From the NCBI RefSeq assembly GCF_011927665.1, contig NZ_JAATJA010000001.1, positions 849,019 to 913,018 on the forward strand: a stretch of 64,000 nt of DNA, in the 5' to 3' direction. This stretch comes from Desulfobaculum xiamenense. Its GTDB lineage: Bacteria; Desulfobacterota; Desulfovibrionia; Desulfovibrionales; Desulfovibrionaceae. Each line of letters begins with the position of its first letter. The first letter of the stretch is position 1. The translations under genes and the position numbers were made by a program. Shown in pieces: positions 44,828 to 54,150 of this stretch. The notes below the pieces were generated by a model. The model did no database searches, had not been told where the DNA came from, and was given only the letters and a program-made list of their open reading frames with translations.

Positions 44828-47800
44828 ATGCCCAAGCAAACCATCATCTATGCGGTGTTCGGCATCTATCTGGCGGCACTGCTCACAATCGCTCTCGCCG
44901 TCGAGCGCTCGCCCAGCCTGCGCAAGCGCGTCTCCGACAGCCCGCTTGTCTACGCGCTATCGCTCGCCGTGTACCACACCGTGTGGAGCTTCTACGGCAT
45001 CACGGGTCAGGCAGCCACGTCCGGACTCGCGTATCTGACCACCCACATCGGCTCGACACTCGGCATCTGCCTGTGGCCGTCCGTGCTCCGCCGCATCATT
45101 CGCATCAAGCGGCGCCAGCGCATCACCAGTGTGGCTGACTTCCTGTCCATCAGCTACGGCCGATCACAGGGCGTTGCCATGCTCGTCACCATCATCGCCG
45201 TGATCGGCTCACTCCCTTACGTCTCCCTGCAAATCAAAGGGATACTCGCTTCGTTGACCATCATGACGGAAGCCGAAGGCACCGCCCACGCCCTGCACGG
45301 CCCCATCCTCGTCACGATCATGATCCTATTCACCATTCTCGCAGGAGTACGGCGAATCGACCCAACGGAGCGACATCAAGGCATGGTCGCCGCCGTGGCC
45401 GCGGAGTCCATAGTCAAGCTCGTGGCCTTCGTCACCGTCGGCATTGTGGTGACCTATTCCCTGAACGACGGTTTCGGGGACCTCTTCCGGCGAGCCGCAG
45501 CCTCTCCGTGGGCAGAACTGACCGGCCTCTCCATGGAACGAGAATCATCCTATGCCTCGTGGATGACGGGCATGATCCTCGCCATGAACGCCATCCTCTT
45601 CCTGCCCCGGCAATTCCACGTGGCCGTGGTGGAAAACTCGGACGAACGCCATATCCGCCACGCCATATGGATATTGCCGCTCTACATGCTGCTGTTTTCC
45701 TTCTTCGCCTTCCCGCTGGCGCTCAGTGGGCTGCTCGCGGGAATGCCCATCGATCAGGCGGATACCTTCGTCCTAAGCATCCCACACGCCAACAACATGC
45801 CGTGGCTGGCCGGGCTGGCCTTCTTCGGCGGCTTCTCCGCCGGGCTGAGCATGGTCATGATCACGACCATGACCATGGCGAACATGATAACCAACCATCT
45901 CCTGCTGCCCATGGTGGAAATCATTCCACCACTTGGCGGACTTCGGCGCAGGCTTCTCCAGTGTCGATGGGCCGTGGTCGCCATGTTCATCCTTCTCGGC
46001 TACGGCTTCAATGCCATGGTCGGCGAAAGCTATATGCTGGTGCGCATGGGCAGCATTTCCTTCGCTGCCGTGCTGCAATTCGCCCCAGCGGCCATCGGCG
46101 GACTCTACTGGTCACGGGCAAGCCGCGCAGGTGCGCTGTCAGGACTCGGCGCTGGCTTCGCCGTCTGGTGCCACACGCTGCTGTTGCCCGCCTTCATTCG
46201 CAGCGGCTGGCTTTCCGCCAGCATTCTGAGCGAGGGCCCCTTCGGTATCGCCCTACTCGTTCCGGAACGGCTCCTCGGGCTGACAGCCATGGACTCCATC
46301 GCCCATGGCGTGTTCTGGTCCATGCTCGTCAACATTAGCTGCTATATCACCGTCTCCCTCGCCTCCACACCCGTGCGAAGCGATGCGCCCGATCATGAAT
46401 TGTTCATGGACGACAGTACAGCTCGCGAACTCTCCCTGCCGCTGACGGAACACCTCCAACGCAACATCCCACTTGCCGAACGTGCGCAACGCATCGAACG
46501 CCTGTTCCACGACTACTACTCCCCGGAACAGGCGCATGCGCACACGCAGACGAGCATACGCGCCGTGATTGACGATGAAAGGGACGTCATTACCATCGAG
46601 GAACTCATGCGCATCCGCGACCATGTGGAGCGCACACTCACCGGAAGCCTCGGTGCGGCCATGGCCCGGCGCGCCCTGCACCGCGAACCGCTCTTCGACG
46701 AAGGGGAGCAAAGGCAACTCGCGCAGATGTATGCAAACATTCTGACGGAACTGCACGTCCCGCCGAACGAATTGCGCAGGCGCATCAATTTCCATCAGGA
46801 ACGCGAGGCTCTACTCACGGCCCACGCGGACGAACTCGCACAGGCCAACCGGCAACTGCGCGCCGCCGAGGAAAAATACCGCTCCATCTTCGAAAATGGC
46901 GTGGAAGGCATGTTCCAGTCCACCCCGGACGGCAGATTCATGAGCGCCAATCCGTCCATGGCGCGCATACTCGGCTACGACACGCCGGAGGATCTCGTCG
47001 CCTCAATCACCGACATCGGCACGCAGGTCTACGCCTCGCCACTTGATCGGCAGGATCTCATTGCCCAACTCACAAAAAACGGTTTCGTGGCCGGACACGA
47101 GCATCAGATACGCAGAAAGGACGGTAGCCGCCGATGGGTCGAAATCCACGCCCGCCTCGTGCGCGACGAAACCGGCGCACCAGCCCACATCGACGGAACC
47201 CTCAAGGACATCTCCAAACGCAAACAGGCCGAGGCCGAAATCCTGCGCGCCAGCCGCTATGTAAAAAGCATCATCGACTCCATGCCATCAATCATGATCT
47301 CCGTGGACGAGGAGCTACGCGTCACACACTGGAATCTCGCCGCTGAATCCGCAACTGGGCTCGCAAGCGACAGCGCCCTCAACCGCTACATCGGCGACGT
47401 GTATGCCGTCTTCGAACCGCAGACGCCTGCCCTACGCACCGCGCTGGAGACGGGCACGCCACAGCGGCTGGAGAAAATCCCTCGCCTGCGCGATGAATCG
47501 CTGCGCTACATCGAAATAATGATCTATCCCATGTCTGCGGAAGGAAAGAAGGAGGCCGTCATCCGTGAGGACGACGTGACCGAGCGCGTGCGCATGGAAG
47601 AGATGATGATCCAGACGGAGAAGATGATGTCCGTCGGCGGACTTGCGGCAGGAATGGCCCACGAGATCAACAACCCCCTCGGCGGCATACTTCAGGCCAC
47701 GCAGAACATACGCCGCCGCCTCTCAACGGAACTGGAGGCGAACCGACGCGTCGCCGAAGAGGTGGCCTGTCCGCTCGACCACATGCTGGAGTACATGCGC

Positions 47801-48424
47801 AAACGCAAGATTCTCGACATGCTCGACGGAATCCGCGAATCCGGGGAACGCGCCGCAAGGATCGTCGCCAACATGCTGGAATTCAGCCGCCGTAGCGAAT
47901 CGAAGAAGACCTTCCACGACATGGGCGAACTGCTGGACCGCACACTCGATCTCGCCGCCAAGGACTACGATCTGAAGAAGAGCTACGACTTCAGACACGT
48001 CACCATCGTCCGCGACTACTCGCCGGACGTGCCCGCCGTTCCCTGCATCGCCTCGGAACTCGAACAGGTATTCCTGAACATTCTCAAAAACGCGGCGCAG
48101 GCCATGACGTTCCATGGCTCGTCCGGACCGCCGACCATCACCATCCGGACACTGCTGCACAACGGCATGGCCCGCGTGGACATCACGGACAACGGTCCGG
48201 GCATGGACGAGCACACCAGACTGCAGGTCTTCAAACCCTTCTTCACCACCAAGGCCGTCGGCATCGGAACGGGCCTCGGGCTTTCCGTTTCGTACTTCAT
48301 CATCACCACGAACCACGGTGGTCAATTCACCGTCGAGAGCGCACCCGGCAAGGGGGCGACCTTCAGCATCCGGCTTCCCATCCCACAGCGGGACGACGCT
48401 CACCTTCCGCCTGAAATCTCATGA
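44828..48424 (+). CDS. Solute:sodium symporter-like sensor histidine kinase with two PAS domains
   Basis: About 1198 residues. The first 560 or so form about 13 membrane helices of the SSSF type (VYHTVWSFYGITGQAATSG, RITSVADFLSISYGRSQG, PSLSM-like helices), as in CbrA/PutP-like kinases. Two PAS domains follow (from about residues 684 and 811), then HisKA with His945 in MAHEINNPLGG and a HATPase with LNILKNAAQAM, DNGPGMDE and GTGLGLSVS. No receiver domain at the end. It probably reads transport or presence of a small carboxylate or amino acid. No response regulator lies in the window, so it is an orphan kinase. Confidence 0.9.
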   Translation: MPKQTIIYAVFGIYLAALLTIALAVERSPSLRKRVSDSPLVYALSLAVYHTVWSFYGITGQAATSGLAYLTTHIGSTLGICLWPSVLRRIIRIKRRQRITSVADFLSISYGRSQGVAMLVTIIAVIGSLPYVSLQIKGILASLTIMTEAEGTAHALHGPILVTIMILFTILAGVRRIDPTERHQGMVAAVAAESIVKLVAFVTVGIVVTYSLNDGFGDLFRRAAASPWAELTGLSMERESSYASWMTGMILAMNAILFLPRQFHVAVVENSDERHIRHAIWILPLYMLLFSFFAFPLALSGLLAGMPIDQADTFVLSIPHANNMPWLAGLAFFGGFSAGLSMVMITTMTMANMITNHLLLPMVEIIPPLGGLRRRLLQCRWAVVAMFILLGYGFNAMVGESYMLVRMGSISFAAVLQFAPAAIGGLYWSRASRAGALSGLGAGFAVWCHTLLLPAFIRSGWLSASILSEGPFGIALLVPERLLGLTAMDSIAHGVFWSMLVNISCYITVSLASTPVRSDAPDHELFMDDSTARELSLPLTEHLQRNIPLAERAQRIERLFHDYYSPEQAHAHTQTSIRAVIDDERDVITIEELMRIRDHVERTLTGSLGAAMARRALHREPLFDEGEQRQLAQMYANILTELHVPPNELRRRINFHQEREALLTAHADELAQANRQLRAAEEKYRSIFENGVEGMFQSTPDGRFMSANPSMARILGYDTPEDLVASITDIGTQVYASPLDRQDLIAQLTKNGFVAGHEHQIRRKDGSRRWVEIHARLVRDETGAPAHIDGTLKDISKRKQAEAEILRASRYVKSIIDSMPSIMISVDEELRVTHWNLAAESATGLASDSALNRYIGDVYAVFEPQTPALRTALETGTPQRLEKIPRLRDESLRYIEIMIYPMSAEGKKEAVIREDDVTERVRMEEMMIQTEKMMSVGGLAAGMAHEINNPLGGILQATQNIRRRLSTELEANRRVAEEVACPLDHMLEYMRKRKILDMLDGIRESGERAARIVANMLEFSRRSESKKTFHDMGELLDRTLDLAAKDYDLKKSYDFRHVTIVRDYSPDVPAVPCIASELEQVFLNILKNAAQAMTFHGSSGPPTITIRTLLHNGMARVDITDNGPGMDEHTRLQVFKPFFTTKAVGIGTGLGLSVSYFIITTNHGGQFTVESAPGKGATFSIRLPIPQRDDAHLPPEIS

Positions 48425-48459
48425 AAAAGGCGGAGGCACCCCACGGGGCACCTCCGCCT
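48424..48459 (-). terminator. Terminator for chemoreceptor 2 (minus)
   Basis: Nine-bp stem AGGCGGAGG / CCTCCGCCT with an inner CCC/GGG pair. On the minus strand it is followed by TTTTTCAT. It begins at the last base of the convergent kinase gene's stop region. Confidence 0.8.
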
Positions 48460-48496
48460 GAATTGCGCACCCGCTGCGGCCAAGCGCCGCAGGCGG

Positions 48497-50905
48497 TCAG
48501 TCGCGCATCTGCATGGTTATCTCGCGAAGCTCCACGGCCAACGCCGCCAGATCCGACACGGCCTGCGCGGACTGCGCCATGGATTCGGCACATTCCGAGG
48601 CGATCATGTTGATCTCGTCCGTGGAGCGATTGATCTGCTCACTCGCCGCGGACTGCTGCTCCGCAGCGGTGGCAATGGCCCGCACCTGATCGGAGCTGGT
48701 CTCCACCATGCGCACAATCTCGCGCAGCGATTCGCCGGACTTGTCCGCACGGGCGGTGGTCTCGCGCACGGCCTGCGCGGCCTGCTCCGTGCTCTGCATA
48801 CTCTGGCGGGCGCTCGTCTGGATCGTCTCGATATGGGAGGCGACCTCGCGCGTAGCGTTCATGGTCTTCTCGGCCAGCTTGCGCACCTCGTCGGCCACCA
48901 CGGCAAAACCGCGTCCGGCGTCTCCAGCGCGAGCCGCCTCGATGGCCGCATTGAGCGCGAGCAGATTGGTCTGGTCCGCAATGTCCGAAATCACGCCCAT
49001 GATGTCGCCGATACCGTCGGCCTGCCCCACGAGTTCCGCCATGCGCTCGCGCAGTTCGTCGGTCCGCGCGGAAACCGTGTCGATGATGGTCACCATCTCC
49101 TCCACGGCTGCGGCTCCGCCCTGCGCCCGACCTCGGGCACCCTCGGAGAGTTCCGCCGCACCGCCCGCATTGCGGGCCACATCCAGCACAGAGGAATTCA
49201 TCTGCTCCATGGCCGAGGCGGCCTCGGACGTACGCTTGCGCTGCTCGTCCATACCTCGGCTGGCCTCCTCAATCTGGGCCGCGAGTTCCTCGGATGCGGA
49301 CGAAACCTGCTCCGCCACGCGGTCCGCGAGACGTGCGGCCTCGGCGATGCGGTCGCGTTGCTCGCCGATCTGGCGCTCCTTGAGCTTCATGTCCGTAAGG
49401 TCGAACCAGATGACCAGCGCACCGATGGGCTTGCCGTCCAGATCATGAATGGGCGTACAGGTTGAATTGATGAGGAAGTCCTTGCCGGAGACGGTCGTCA
49501 GCGGCACGTCGGCCGACAGTTTCCGTCCCTCCTGCATGGACCGCATAGCCAGCGTGACCTTGGCATCGTCATGGAAATAGAAGGCTCCAGACGTGGCGCC
49601 GTAGTAGTCCTCCGGTGCGCCGGGGCGCTCCATGATCTCCATCTTCTGCCTATTGATGAACACCATCCGGTTATCGGCGCTGACCACGGAACAGGGCAGG
49701 GTAATGCCCTCCAGCACGCCCTGGGCGAAGCCAAGCCGATGCTTCAGTTCGCCGACCATGGCGTTCACGGACTGCACGGTGCGCCCGATGGCGTCCGCAC
49801 CGTCATAGCTACAGCTGGCGTCGAGATCGCCCTCAGCGATGCGCCGCGTCACGGCCGACAGATCATCCAGCGGCCGCAGCAACCGCCGCAGCACGAACAC
49901 GAGCACCAGCGCGGCCAGCAGCATGCCGACAACAACCACCACGGCACTCGCCACGACAAGTTCGCGATCCGCGCCGAGCATCATCTCGTCCCGTCCGATG
50001 CTGACCACGATGAACCAGTCCCACGGCTCGAAGTATTCGACGTAGGCCACGCGTTCGTGCCCCATGTCATCGTACTTGACGAGTCCGGTCTTCCCGGCCC
50101 TCACAGCGTCCCACAGTCCGGGGGCAAGCGAGGTCATGTCCTCGCCGTCATGCTTCGGATGCACGAGGAGCTTCCCCTGCGAATTGCAGACGAAGGCATA
50201 GCCACGCCCGGCGACGTTGACCTCGCCGATCAGCTTTTCGAGATTGGAATTGAGCACTTCCACGCCGACGAAGATGACGGCGACGATATTTCCGTCGAAA
50301 TCCTTGGAAGGGGCATAGGCCGTCAGGAAGTCGCGCCCGAGCACGCGGGCGCGGCCGAAGAAGGTCTCGCCCTTCATGACTGTGGTGTAGACGGGACTGG
50401 AGGCGGGAATGCTGGTTCCGATCGCACGCGAGCCGTCATCCTTGCGGATGCTGGTCGATACGCGCAGAAGCCTGCCGGGAAGGACCTGAAAGACCGTGGC
50501 GTGCAGTCCGGAGGACTCGCGAATGCCGTCCACAAGGCGCGTGCTGCCAAACAGCACCTGATCGCCAAGGTTCAATTCTGGAAACTCCATCTGCTCGGAC
50601 TTTCCGCTTTCCTGATCGATGACGGCTTCCTTGCGCAACGTATTGCGGTTCAGCCAGAAGCCCATCTGCAGGTCCACGTCCTTGCGGAACCGTTCGATTT
50701 CGTTGCCGAGAACCTGCCGCAGATTCGCGTCCTGCATCTGCGCGACGTCCCGGAGCATCTGCCCCGTGTTGCCGAGGAACTCTCCACCGAAGAATCCGAG
50801 TGCCGATTTCGCCTTGTACAGATTCACCCCGGTCAACGTACAGGCGAGCACCACGATGACCGCAAGAACCCCCGCAAGGAGCTTCCTGTTGAAATTGAAA
50901 CGCAT
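48497..50905 (-). CDS. Methyl-accepting chemotaxis protein with Cache sensor and cytoplasmic PAS
   Basis: About 802 residues from the ATG at 50905 (GGGGGG upstream). TM1 (about 10-30), a single-Cache-like periplasmic sensor (about 35-290; [19 protein letters not shown] near its end), TM2, HAMP, a PAS ([18 protein letters not shown] to [12 protein letters not shown]), and the signalling tip [20 protein letters not shown]. The cytoplasmic half is close to that of the receptor at 26081-28531, including the Cys residues of the PAS, but the sensor domain differs. Ligand unknown. Confidence 0.92.
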   Translation of the reverse strand: MRFNFNRKLLAGVLAVIVVLACTLTGVNLYKAKSALGFFGGEFLGNTGQMLRDVAQMQDANLRQVLGNEIERFRKDVDLQMGFWLNRNTLRKEAVIDQESGKSEQMEFPELNLGDQVLFGSTRLVDGIRESSGLHATVFQVLPGRLLRVSTSIRKDDGSRAIGTSIPASSPVYTTVMKGETFFGRARVLGRDFLTAYAPSKDFDGNIVAVIFVGVEVLNSNLEKLIGEVNVAGRGYAFVCNSQGKLLVHPKHDGEDMTSLAPGLWDAVRAGKTGLVKYDDMGHERVAYVEYFEPWDWFIVVSIGRDEMMLGADRELVVASAVVVVVGMLLAALVLVFVLRRLLRPLDDLSAVTRRIAEGDLDASCSYDGADAIGRTVQSVNAMVGELKHRLGFAQGVLEGITLPCSVVSADNRMVFINRQKMEIMERPGAPEDYYGATSGAFYFHDDAKVTLAMRSMQEGRKLSADVPLTTVSGKDFLINSTCTPIHDLDGKPIGALVIWFDLTDMKLKERQIGEQRDRIAEAARLADRVAEQVSSASEELAAQIEEASRGMDEQRKRTSEAASAMEQMNSSVLDVARNAGGAAELSEGARGRAQGGAAAVEEMVTIIDTVSARTDELRERMAELVGQADGIGDIMGVISDIADQTNLLALNAAIEAARAGDAGRGFAVVADEVRKLAEKTMNATREVASHIETIQTSARQSMQSTEQAAQAVRETTARADKSGESLREIVRMVETSSDQVRAIATAAEQQSAASEQINRSTDEINMIASECAESMAQSAQAVSDLAALAVELREITMQMRD

Positions 50906-51303
50906 CTGGCCCCCCACATTCCCTGTTTGACGTGACGACGGGACCACGCCCGTTGCGACGGCACCAGAAGGGCCGAGGCCGGTCCCGACGGATATCCCTG
51001 TGCGGTCACGCGAAATGCCTGCCGCTCATAACTTTTTCAGTAGTGCAACCCGGTCCGCAATGTCCAGCGGGATATGGATTTCATCTCGATGAACAGCCGA
51101 TTTTCACCTGAGCATCATGTATGGGCGAGCATAGGAATGCACAATGCGCGTTACGGACGCACGTTTCCAGGTCCGCAACCGCCCCATGGAACACCCCCGG
51201 AACGAAACAGCGGGACACATCCCGGCAAATGACGCATTATCGAACCGTAACCGCCGGGTGGACGAGGGAATCGCGCCCTGCGGGCGGACGCTTGCGCAGG
51301 AGC
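50906..51303. other. Non-coding gap between chemoreceptor 2 and the glycine riboswitch
   Basis: Nearly 400 nt with no credible gene, T-run hairpin or mobile-element end. It must hold the promoter of the minus-strand chemoreceptor, but I found no readable boxes. GC content drops modestly around 51020-51120. Confidence 0.5.
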
Positions 51304-51332
51304 TTGCAATCCGACGACGAAGGCGATATATC
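51304..51332 (+). promoter_or_regulatory. Candidate promoter for the glycine riboswitch/agcS transcript
   Basis: TTGCAA, 17-nt spacer, TATATC. Predicted start near 51339, only about 22 nt before the first aptamer, the short distance expected for a riboswitch leader. Confidence 0.5.
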
Positions 51333-51360
51333 CCTCCTCCGCGTTGGAAATCGGATGACG

Positions 51361-51515
51361 ACAGCAGGAGAGACCTCCCCCGGGAGGCGCCGAAGAAGTA
51401 AATCTTTCAGGCAAAAGGACTGCTGTTCGACGAGCCTCTGGAGAGACTCCCGCAACGGGAGCGCCGAAGGAGAAAGCCGGAAAACCGGTGAAACTCTCAG
51501 GCAAAAGGACAGAGG
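51361..51515 (+). promoter_or_regulatory. Tandem glycine riboswitch (two aptamers)
   Basis: Aptamer I spans 51361-51425, closed by ACAGCAG/CTGCTGT; aptamer II spans 51435-51515, closed by CCTCTG/CAGAGG. Each shows the glycine-aptamer core in order: GGAGAGA, a P2 hairpin, GCGCCGAAG, a P3 hairpin, and CTCAGGCAAAAGGACAG (II) or TTTCAGGCAAAAGGACTG (I). A 9-nt linker separates them. It sits directly upstream of a sodium:alanine/glycine symporter gene, a classic target. A terminator follows, so control is probably transcriptional. Confidence 0.95.
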
Positions 51516-51525
51516 GAAAATTCAA

Positions 51526-51562
51526 CAGTCGCGCCCGCCCGGGCGTGGCTGCGCGTATTTTT
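51526..51562 (+). terminator. Riboswitch expression platform (conditional terminator)
   Basis: Eleven-bp stem (CAGTCGCGCCC with GGGCGTGGCTG, two G-T pairs) and GCCC loop, followed after a short gap by ATTTTT. It begins 11 nt after aptamer II. Whether glycine prevents or promotes this hairpin cannot be read from the sequence. Confidence 0.65.
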
Positions 51563-51644
51563 CCGCACGTTTCCCATTCCTCCACTGGCCGCATCATTCA
51601 TTTCCTGATTGTTCAACCATGAAAAACATGAGGTAACATCAGAA

Positions 51645-53021
51645 ATGGAATTGTTGCAGCTACTTGACCGCATCGACTCGTTCGTCTGGGGCCCCCCGCT
51701 TCTCTTCCTGCTCGTGGGCACCGGAGCCTACCTCACCGTCCGCCTCGGACTGTTGCAGGTATTCAAGCTGCCATTGGCGCTCAAGTACGTCTTCACCCGC
51801 GAGAAGGACACGGCTCACCCCGGCGACGTATCCCCCTTCGCCGCGCTGTGCACGGCTCTGTCCGCGACCATCGGCACGGGCAACATCGTCGGCGTGGCCA
51901 CGGCCCTCAAGGCTGGCGGCCCGGGCGCGCTGTTCTGGATGTGGCTGGCCGCGTTCTTCGGCATGGCCACCAAGTACGCCGAAGCTTTGCTGGCCGTGAA
52001 GTACCGCGTCACCGACGAGAACGGCCAGATGTCCGGCGGCCCCATGTACTATCTGGAGCGAGGACTCGGTAACCGCTTCCTCGCCCGCATGTTCGCGGTG
52101 TTCGGCATCGGCGTGGCCTTCCTCGGCATCGGCACCTTCCCGCAGGTGAACGCCATCACCGACGCCTCGGCCGGAGCCTTCGGCATTCCGAAGCTCGTCA
52201 CCGCCGCAGTGCTGACCACGCTGGTGGCAATGGTCACCCTCGGTGGCATCCGCCGCATCTCCGAGACGGCCAGACGCATCGTGCCGTTCATGGCCATCTT
52301 CTACATTCTGGCCTCGCTCACCATTCTCGTGCTGAACCTCGACAAGCTGCCCGCGACCGTTGCGCTCATCATCGAATCCGCCTTCGCGCCGGAAGCGGCC
52401 TTCGGCGGAGCGGTGGGCGTGACCATGCTCCTCGCCATGCGAAACGGCGTTGCCCGAGGCGTGTTCTCCAACGAATCCGGCCTCGGCAGCGCACCCATCG
52501 CCGCAGCGGCGGCGCGTACCGACTCCTGCGTGCGTCAGGGACTCATCTCCATGACCGGCACCTTCTTCGACACCATCGTCATCTGCACGATGACGGGCGT
52601 GGTGCTCGTGATGACCGGCACGTGGAACGACCCGAATCTCGCCGGAGCGGACATGACCAACGCCGCCTTCAACATCGGCCTCGGCACGCAGCTCGGCCAG
52701 TACGTGGTCACCATCGGCCTCATGTTCTTCGCCTTCACCACCATCCTCGGCTGGAACTACTACGGCGAGCGCTGCACGGAATACCTCGTGGGCGTCAAGG
52801 GCATCCGCCCGTTCAAAATCGTGTACATCCTGCTCGTGGCATCGGGCGCGTTCCTGAAGCTCGAAGCCATCTGGCTGCTCGCCGACATCGTGAACGGCCT
52901 CATGGCCATCCCGAACCTCATCGGCCTGCTCGGCCTGTCGGGTGTTGTGGTCGCGGAAACCCGCGCCTACTTCGCCACCCGCGCCGCCAGCGCCAAGGGC
53001 ACCTGCTGCTGCACGGACTGA
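51645..53021 (+). CDS. agcS: Sodium:alanine/glycine symporter (AgcS family)
   Basis: 458 residues, about 11 membrane helices. Start at 51645 (GAGG upstream); a longer in-frame ATG at 51609 adds a non-homologous tail. Family motifs: ATIGTGNIVGVATAL, GGPGALFWMWLAAFFGMATKYAE, NGQMSGGPMYYLERGLG, GVARGVFSNESGLGSAPIA and ILGWNYYGERC. It imports alanine or glycine with sodium. The glycine riboswitch argues that glycine matters. The C-terminus ends in an odd Cys cluster (TCCCTD-like, with three consecutive Cys). Confidence 0.95.
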   Translation: MELLQLLDRIDSFVWGPPLLFLLVGTGAYLTVRLGLLQVFKLPLALKYVFTREKDTAHPGDVSPFAALCTALSATIGTGNIVGVATALKAGGPGALFWMWLAAFFGMATKYAEALLAVKYRVTDENGQMSGGPMYYLERGLGNRFLARMFAVFGIGVAFLGIGTFPQVNAITDASAGAFGIPKLVTAAVLTTLVAMVTLGGIRRISETARRIVPFMAIFYILASLTILVLNLDKLPATVALIIESAFAPEAAFGGAVGVTMLLAMRNGVARGVFSNESGLGSAPIAAAAARTDSCVRQGLISMTGTFFDTIVICTMTGVVLVMTGTWNDPNLAGADMTNAAFNIGLGTQLGQYVVTIGLMFFAFTTILGWNYYGERCTEYLVGVKGIRPFKIVYILLVASGAFLKLEAIWLLADIVNGLMAIPNLIGLLGLSGVVVAETRAYFATRAASAKGTCCCTD

Positions 53022-53045
53022 TAACAATCTTCCACCAAAAACCGC

Positions 53046-53084
53046 AAACGCGGAGGCACCCGATCGGGTCCTCCGCGTTTTTTT
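53046..53084 (+). terminator. Terminator after agcS
   Basis: Eleven-bp stem AAACGCGGAGG / CCTCCGCGTTT with an inner CACCC/GGGT pair, followed by a seven-T run. Confidence 0.93.
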
Positions 53085-53335
53085 GTTGTGATGCTTGTTG
53101 ACCGTGGGCACGTCGTGCCCGAGACAGAAGTCGTCCGCCATGAAGACAAAGGCTATCGGGTCTCCCCCCGAAAAAAGCGTTTTGCGACACGGCAGGATTG
53201 TTCAAGCCCCAGCGCTTCCATCGAGAATAAAGATCTTCCATCGGAGCCAACGGCCAAAGTTCAGCCCGCCCCAATGTCATACGAGCTTCCCCGTCTCGGC
53301 TCCTCGCGCCCTCGACCGGCTCACGCCACAAAACC
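53085..53335. other. Non-coding gap
   Basis: About 250 nt between two convergent terminators. No coding frame with credible start or composition, and no repeat seen. Confidence 0.5.
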
Positions 53336-53366
53336 AAAAAGCCCTCCGGATTTCTCCAGAGGGCTT
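53336..53366 (-). terminator. Terminator of the RRM protein gene (minus)
   Basis: Eleven-bp stem (AGCCCTCTGGA / TCCGGAGGGCT on the minus strand, one G-T pair), GAAA loop, then TTTTTGG. Confidence 0.88.
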
Positions 53367-53391
53367 GATGATCGTCGTGCTCTATCGCCGA

Positions 53392-53658
53392 CTAGAAGCG
53401 GCGGGGACGGCTCTCGCGGGGCTGGGCTTCGTTGACCTTGAGGTCACGGCCCTGGAACTTGGTTCCGTTCAGCTCCTGGATGGCCTGCAGCGCGCCGTTG
53501 TCTTCCATCTCAACGAAGCCGAAGCCACGGGAGCGGCCGGTCTCGCGATCTTCGATGACACGGGCGGAGGTCACTTCGCCGTACTGGGAGAACAGGGAAC
53601 GAAGGTCCGCATCAGTAGCGCCCCAGGTCAGATTGCCGACATAGATGTTCTTGGACAA
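53392..53658 (-). CDS. RRM-domain RNA-binding protein (cold-inducible type)
   Basis: 88 residues from a TTG start at 53658, chosen because GGAG lies 9 nt upstream and the product then begins MSKNIYVGNL as in bacterial and cyanobacterial Rbp proteins. RNP2 is IYVGNL, RNP1 is RGFGFVEM. A short Arg-rich tail ends ESRPRRF. Single-RRM proteins bind U-rich RNA and are often cold-induced. The long leader (about 120 nt) and strong promoter fit that style of control. Product identity is firm; start codon is inferred. Confidence 0.88.
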   Translation of the reverse strand: MSKNIYVGNLTWGATDADLRSLFSQYGEVTSARVIEDRETGRSRGFGFVEMEDNGALQAIQELNGTKFQGRDLKVNEAQPRESRPRRF

Positions 53659-53785
53659 GTTAATTACTCCAAAAAAAAGAAGTTTGACTTCCCCGCCATC
53701 CCTGAACAACACGTAGGGTTTTGCGGGGCGAATGGCACGATGTTCGCCACGATGGAACGGGCGCCATTCACGTCGGAATTGACCC

Positions 53786-53813
53786 TTTATATACGACCCA
53801 AGAATTCCGTCAA
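53786..53813 (-). promoter_or_regulatory. Promoter of the RRM protein gene
   Basis: Minus strand: TTGACG (53813-53808), 16-nt spacer, TATAAA (53791-53786). Predicted start near 53779, leaving a leader of about 120 nt before the TTG. Confidence 0.75.
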
Positions 53814-54150
53814 CAGGTTTTTTTGCACCAATCGCAATTGGGCATTGCAGCAGGGGCTAAAACGATGCCCCGCAACTGCAATATGGCCGATGTTATCGCA
53901 TTTTTCACAAATGCCACCACACAGAAAAACGCATCTTTGTTTTACCAAACAGCCTTCCACCCTTGATGCAGGCGCGTGCCCAGCCCGATCCTGCTTCCCC
54001 ACTCCGCGCCCATTCAGGGCTCATCCGCAGGCGCCCGCCGACGAATGTCCTCCCGAGCCGCCGCACACCCTTGCCCGCTGGCCCATCTTTCCGCTATTCT
54101 ATCAATGACGTATACCGGATGACACCCCATGCATCGGAAGGTTCATACCC
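53814..54150. other. Non-coding gap upstream of the TRAP genes
   Basis: About 340 nt. It is AT-richer over 53814-53960 and must carry the TRAP operon promoter, for which I saw no clean -35/-10 pair. No gene or repeat identified. Confidence 0.45.

Noticed and set aside
53095-54108. Plus-strand open frame of 337 codons
   Set aside because: Spans the RRM gene, its promoter and two terminators, with no coding signature.
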